Assembly: GCA_029204225.1 (NCBI GenBank)
Contig: CM055100.1
Location: 65,622,812-65,686,811 of the forward strand
Reading direction: 5' to 3'
Source: Diphasiastrum complanatum
Lineage: Eukaryota > Streptophyta > Lycopodiopsida > Lycopodiales > Lycopodiaceae
DNA: 64,000 nt
The translations under genes were made by a program, and so were the position numbers. The notes beneath the pieces were generated by a model. It worked only from the letters and a program-made list of their open reading frames with translations, was not told where the DNA came from and made no database searches. Positions 58,130-64,000 of this stretch are shown here, in pieces. Within the stretch, counting starts at the first letter, position 1. Each line of letters begins with the position of its first letter.

Positions 58130-61100
58130 ATATAGATATATATATGAGTTTCAAGGTGCACGGCTTTCTGAAGCCCGACTAGGATGGCGGCTGTTAGGGT
58201 TAGGGTGGCGGCTGATTGGGGTTGTGGAAAGGTTTTTTTTTCTGTTGCAGGAATTTTTGTGGCCTTCGTATTTCCTTGGGGGATCCTTTCATGAGTGATG
58301 TTGTGACAGAAAGTTGCATGTTAGGCATTAGGTTTTGTTACTGGCATAAACCCTTGTGAGGGTTTAGTAGGCTTTGGCTTGTTTTGCATACGGGGAGGGG
58401 AGCCTTATGTATTTTTCGTCATAGGCTACTCGTCCGGTATTTGTATGTAAAATGACTAGGTCTACTAGTTGGTAACCATGGAAAAAACCCTATATCGGTT
58501 CAAGCAAATGATTTTTAAGAATCTGACTGAATTAATTGAAAATAATTATTGATTCTCCAGCCCTTTCGTGTCAATATAATTTTTGCTATCCTAACAGTTC
58601 ATCTATGAATTTGATTCATAGATTTAGGATGATGGCAAGTTATTTGATCCTCGGTGGTTACCTTTTCCAAGACAATACCCGGTTTAAGGAAATTTAATGT
58701 TTCTGGTAATGTGCTTGATGGTGACTAAACTTTGGAAGCATGTGTTCTCCCTAGATTTCAGTTAAAAAGTATTTTTTCTTTTTTATTGAATTTCAAATTG
58801 GTTAAAATTTGAAATCGATTACTTGTCTGATATATTTTTAGTTGATTCTAATCATTGGAAATAAGTCAAGTGAATGTTTGTGCAGGATTTTGTCAAAATT
58901 GAGATTAAAACCATTAAACAATATGAAATGGCCAGATAAATGAGTGATGACAGAACTCTTTATCCGATCAATGGAATCTTGTTTGGATTCAGTTTAAGAG
59001 TTCTAAAATCCTATTGGTAGGATTTGCATTCATGTAATTTCATATTCTGAGTTTGGTTAGTTTTTGTCAATATTGATGGAGTAATGCCAGACCAGTCAAT
59101 AAAAAAGAAAAAAACAATCCAATTTTATTGGAAAAATTGTAATAATAAGAATTAATATTTATTTCCAGTTAGATCCTATGGTAAATTATATTCAAAAGGT
59201 CAAACTAGTAGTGCTTTCATACTAGTAGATGATTTTTTTGGTATATCGATTATTCAACCCAGGTATAGGATAGAAATGGAATTGTTTTAGATTTTTTCTT
59301 ACAACAATTAATTTTTAAACATTTACTAATGTCAATACGTCAACACGTCTTCTTGATACCTTAGTTGAAAGATTTTCAAGGAATTGAAAATTCTAAGGAG
59401 AGAAAAGAAGTGGACATAAGAGGGAGTAAGTGTGATCAGGAAATGTATTTTGCAGTTAGAATTTTAGGTAAATCCCAGTAAATAATTGCTTAATATCGGT
59501 TATTAATTTCCTAGATAGAATTCATTTAGTTGAATTTCATAACTGATATCTTTGTAACCATTGAGTTATCCGCAGTTTTGGATGTCAATTGTGATGTTAG
59601 AAGCAGAATTTGATACATGGATTACATTGGATCTATTAGTTGACAGAAGCTTGTCCCTAGATTTGATGCATCAGTAGGGGATTTGAAGCTTATCATTAAC
59701 CATAAAGGATCAAAATGTAATGTGGAACCATGTTAATTCTTCTATTTAAATCACATGATTAGATGTGGATTTGTGATATCCATTTGAAAGGTATGCTAGT
59801 CATCCACATAAATGGATTCTCCAGTGTTTGGAAACAAGAGATAATATCCTATAATAATTATAGGACAACTAGATGATCAATGGATCTCTAGAATATCAGA
59901 TAAGTCGATTAAAGGTTTTTTGGAAGGAGAAGCTGATGGTGTGGGACATTAGTAATTTTGGAAAGGGAATTTTAGGATTGTAAAGATCTGATGATCAATG
60001 GTGTGTTTTAGTACCTAGTCGCGATATGGGAAAAATAAAACCATTTAATCAAATGTGGGGTATTTTGAAAAATTTTGAGGTTTAATCTAGATCCCATTGT
60101 GGTATCTCATCATTTACAAAATCAGAGGCCCTCAAATCTATTTCTCATTTTTTTTAATTAATCCTTTACTTCTTAGTAATTTTTTGAATATAAGACATCA
60201 GACTAGTTTATATGAATTCTTTCTAGCATGAAGTTATTCTTCTGAAAGATTGTTATGTCATATAAATTACTACTTGTGGGAGTGGACTTGGAATTCAGAT
60301 AAATTCTAAGGTTAAAGTGTTTCAATTTCTTAAATCTAGAATATCTTTGTTGCATAAATAGGTTTCAATGAAATGATTGTACCGTCACTCAGGTTGGAAA
60401 TATTTGAGGGAAAAATCCTGTTTGTAATAAAGTGAATCCTTTAGTGGAAGCACTTATTACTGACTTTTCTTGGATTTAGATGTCTTCATATATCATCTTT
60501 CTAGTTAAATTTTATTGAAATTTATAATTTTTTTAAGAGGAGGGGTGATGTGGTGGAATAAAATTCTATTTGGGAATCTATAGGTTGCATAGTTTTCGAA
60601 AGAGAACCAACTCTGGTATAGAAATGATATTTGGTCTGGAAGTAATTTCGAATAGATTCAGAGTAAGATACCTAATTGGGACTTTTCTAATAAGAGAAAT
60701 TTTCTAGGGATGGTGTGGCCAATCTGGATCTAGAGCAGGTTTGAAAGTTGAATCATTGTCTAAAAGTAGTACAATGAATGATCAAAGATTACTGATTCCA
60801 TTTTGGTTGGAATAGAAGTAAGTTTGATCAGAATTTAAGTATGAGAGTTTTGTATTGGATCAGCCTAATCTTAGTTTTAGTACTAGAATCAGAGAGGGGT
60901 TGATTGAGTAGAAAAAATTATGCTATTAGAGGAAATTGGATTGGAAAACTGCTGAGAGTAAATTTTATTCGTCTCAGAGATTTTCTAGATATGTTATTTA
61001 CTCACGAGAAATAGAAAATCTTTTGTAGCTGAGTTGCAAGATCTCAGTGAGATATGTGAGTAACATATGTGGATTTTGGAGGAATCTGCCAGATAAGATT

Positions 61101-62847
61101 GTATTTATGTATATTATTCGCATATGTGCACAATTAATCTTGTATCTACTATGTATTTCTAATTATTAAGGTTTCTGGTGCACTTAACCTAGTCGGTAAA
61201 CATGAACATATGATCAAGTATTATTTTGATAGATACTTGCAGAGTTAACAGATTTTTCTATGAAAGATTATGAGTTAACTAATAAATGATTTGGATATGG
61301 ATCTAAATGTGATGTTATACATGTATAATTAAGATCTGCATCTAGACATTTGAGATTTCTGAATCATTGGCAATTAACTTGAGTAGTTGATTACTCCAAG
61401 ATGAAGTCAATTGGTAAAATGATCAGTGTGAAGGGGATTCACCAGGAACTGATAGTTTGTTAATTATATTGCTTGTAAGACGCATGATTAGTGAATCGTT
61501 TGGGTTCATCAGTTAAAATTATGTGCATTGGATATACAATATTCTTGAGATAGAGTATTCCTCGATTAAGGAATAGACTCAACTTATTAGTGATTGTATC
61601 CCAAAGAGCTCAATTTGATAGCAAATCATAATGAATCCAAGAATAATATCTGAATTGATATTCAACAAGACTTTGGATATCTAGATTTGATTCTAGATGG
61701 TAATCTAAAGTTTTTTTTTTTTTTTTTGTAGTTGAAGATGATTGTCATTTTGGTATGTGTTCAGTCTTTAATTACCAATGGTTTATAGAACATGAATCTT
61801 GCACCTCATTTAAAGAATCTTATTAAAAGAATATTCTTAAATCCAGTATTTTCTTAGTGAAAAGATTTTTACTTTTCCTGAGTTATGTTGGACATATACT
61901 CCAATATCTTGTAAATGATTAAGTATGATTTTGGATTTCAGAAAATTATGATTGACGAATCATACGAATCTAAATATTTATGATTGATGAATCATAAATA
62001 GATACTTAATTATTGTCAAAAGATTATACGAAATAGTGATAATTCTTAAGTGTGATGATTAATTCTTGATCTATTAATTGAGTAAGAGTTTGAATCAGTG
62101 TTTTGAATCTTTTTACTCCAATATTTTAATTGAGAACCTATGGATCTCATAGACATTCTCAAAAGATAAGTATTTTGTTTGTGGAGAATTTAATTTATTT
62201 TAGTGGATGCTATTCTACTATAGTATAGTCCGTAGATGTTTGAGTACAATTCTTCAATTTACTTAGATCTCCAGTTATCATAAGAGACAGACAAGTCTAT
62301 TAAGATGAATGAATGCTATTTTCTTGCATTTGGTGCTAGAAATAGGAGCATTTAACTCAAAAGAGTATCTGGGATACTCAGAGTTGAGTTTTAATCATTC
62401 TATATTTTAATGATTCTCCTAGAGATTCTAGTTGAATGAATTATCATATCTTAGAATAGGATTCTAAGAATATTTGTACTTGGCAGTTACTATAAATTGT
62501 CTGTTAAAATTTGCCGATATTTTATACTGTAATTATTATTATTTTTTCTCTAACTTTAATCTCCGAAGTTAGGTAATATTTCACTCAGTTGTTCATGTAA
62601 GTGTTTTAGATGAAGGTGATATTACTAACTTGTGTTGAGTGTAACCTAGTTGAGAAATTTATTGCTTAATATACTTTTCAAACTTGAGTTGTACTCCTGA
62701 ATAGAGATTAACAATTGGAAAATTGGTTATCTCTGAGTACTTTTTTTATATGGAAGTCAGACTAAGGATAATGATTTTCTCCGGTTAATATCAAAAGTTA
62801 AAGGAATTGTTCCTGTGATTCTTTCTTGTGAAGGATAGAAGAAGTTT
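58130..62847. other. AT-rich non-coding interior of the LTR element
   Basis: 4.7 kb with no ORF of note on either strand. GCCCGACTAGGATGGCGG near 58170 resembles GCCCGACTAAGATGCGG next to the primer site at 56904, suggesting a small internal duplication. Confidence 0.6.
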
Positions 62848-62860
62848 GAAGAGGGAAGAA

Positions 62861-63182
62861 TGTTATGGCCATATTCGGTTAAGGACCTAGAATAGTCCTA
62901 ATATAGTAGACCGGCCCTCCAGTGTTCGAGATTATTGGTCACGTCGTGATTTAATTTTATGTCAAGGCCTGTTTGTGACTAATTACCTTGAGAGGACCCA
63001 GACACTCTAACGGAGACATATGGAATATTGCATGTCTGTGTTACGGATATAGGCAAGAGGACTGCATGAAGAGATGAGACCTACTTATAGTTGACCTACA
63101 GGGGAGTTGTATGGTTTCATGCACATGACTCTACTCTCTATGTAATGAGGTAGGGATTCTCTCGTCGACATATTGAGTTCAA
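62861..63182 (+). mobile_element. Truncated 3' LTR
   Basis: Matches the first 320 bp of the 5' LTR from TGTTATGGCCATATTCGGTT to CGACATATTGAGTTCAA, then unrelated sequence starts. Confidence 0.88.
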
Positions 63183-64000
63183 ATGCGAAAAAATTGAAGG
63201 TGCTCTTAAAAAGTTGGTGAAGGTGTCTTTAACAGTTTAACCCTTAAAAATAGAAGAAAACATTCAATTTCATATCTTTGGCATATTTACATTATGTGTT
63301 AAACATCATGAATGTTGAAGATAATAAACAAGTCACATCATTATCTATGAGAGATTCAAAGATAGTAAAATGACCATTGCTTTCTTAGACTTGCAAAGTG
63401 CACTTTTGAGTGAAAATAATACAAGGACTTTGATGGCTTTGTGATCGGTGCTTTAGAAATAAGATTAACTAGATATGCAACACTCTTAATTGCCTCCAAT
63501 AAGTAAAGCTCATATTGATACCATGATGAGGAAGTTCTTGAAAGAGTATACACGTGTAGATTTTGTGACCCTCACGAATCTAGATTTCAACAAGAATCAA
63601 AAGTCTACAAAGATCTAAATCACAAATCTTAGAATAAATCTTCACAAAAATCTAGTCACCTTGAAAAATAGATCTTGCCTAGGCTCACAAAGATTGAAAC
63701 AAAATACATAAAATTCAAACATAGTGACCAAAAAGAGATGAATGACCTAGAGATCATTTTTTTTACATTTTGTTTTTTAAAAAATGTCATCATTTAAAAT
63801 GCTTTACAGAAATATATTGTAGTATTAAAAATGTATCTCATTTTGTCAAAAATTATATTCATGCTAATCAAATTGATTAATAGATTATTATTAACATTTT
63901 AAAATTAGTATATATCTAAAATAAATTGATTTAAAAAAAATCAATAATAACACAAACACTAAAATTACTAAAAAAATTTATTTCTACTCATTTGCAATAT
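63183..64000. other. AT-rich right edge
   Basis: Apart from the weak copia remnant nothing was recognised. Confidence 0.35.
63356..63553 (-). pseudogene. Weak copia-integrase-like remnant
   Basis: LLEAIKSVAYLVNLISKAPI resembles the EAVNTAVYLINR segment of copia integrase, but the match is short and stops surround it. Confidence 0.25.

Larger units (their letters stand above)
56418..63182 (+). mobile_element. LTR element with almost non-coding interior, 6.8 kb
   Basis: 5' LTR 56418-56892, primer site TTGGTATCAGAGC at 56893-56905, polypurine tract GAAGAGGGAAGAA ending 62860, and truncated 3' LTR 62861-63182. About 25 differences over 320 bp were counted between the LTRs, so the insertion is old. 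The interior shows no gag or pol. Confidence 0.85.

Overview
The window looks like plant nuclear DNA from a large, repeat-dominated genome. The evidence is plant-type Ty1/copia and Ty3/gypsy retrotransposons of many ages, initiator-tRNA primer sites (TGGTATCAGAGC), a CACTA transposon end, MITEs, TTTAGGG telomere-like DNA, and one intron-rich host gene. The very large intron and repeat load would fit a gymnosperm, fern or lycophyte, but nothing here fixes the species. No rRNA, tRNA, CRISPR or prokaryotic features were seen.

Layout: 1-5.5 kb holds short unidentified ORFs on both strands and a promoter-like block (2.5-2.83 kb) with duplicated G-boxes, CCAAT and a TATA box. 5.8-9.6 kb has a minus-strand copia gag remnant and a plus-strand copia element with LTR, primer site and broken gag-protease-integrase. 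12.3-17.4 kb is a minus-strand chromovirus-like Ty3/gypsy element with every domain recognisable but broken. 17.7-22.9 kb contains two copies (A and B) of an unrecognised element that carries repeated GC-rich perfect palindromes, AT microsatellites, a conserved intron-end block and, in B, a decayed exon. A gag fragment of the gypsy family and a 114-bp MITE lie among them. 23.4-27.4 kb has copia scraps, a non-autonomous DNA element with internal tandem repeats, and a second gypsy 3' part. 27.8-31.0 kb is a degenerate telomere-like array bounded by CT/GC and GA microsatellites. 31.4-32.8 kb is a copia relic.

The only confident host gene is an ARGLU1-like arginine/glutamate-rich splicing cofactor (42,038-50,801, plus strand, four coding exons, 263 aa) with a 7.1-kb second intron containing a small LTR element and tandem repeats.

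The most notable structural result is that the gene lies in a segment (about 35.05-51.59 kb) whose two ends carry complementary halves of the same two transposons. The 5' half of a copia element (minus strand, 35.05-38.39 kb) and its 3' half (plus strand, 51.59-53.66 kb) have near-identical LTRs and the same 5-bp target duplication (TGTCC). The halves of a MITE just outside and inside the breakpoints share an 11-bp terminal repeat and a 6-bp duplication (TTCACA). One inversion of about 16.5 kb restores both elements.

The rest (53.7-63.2 kb) is a copia fragment and a long LTR element with 92%-like LTRs and almost no coding capacity, which may carry a captured host-gene fragment in reverse orientation.
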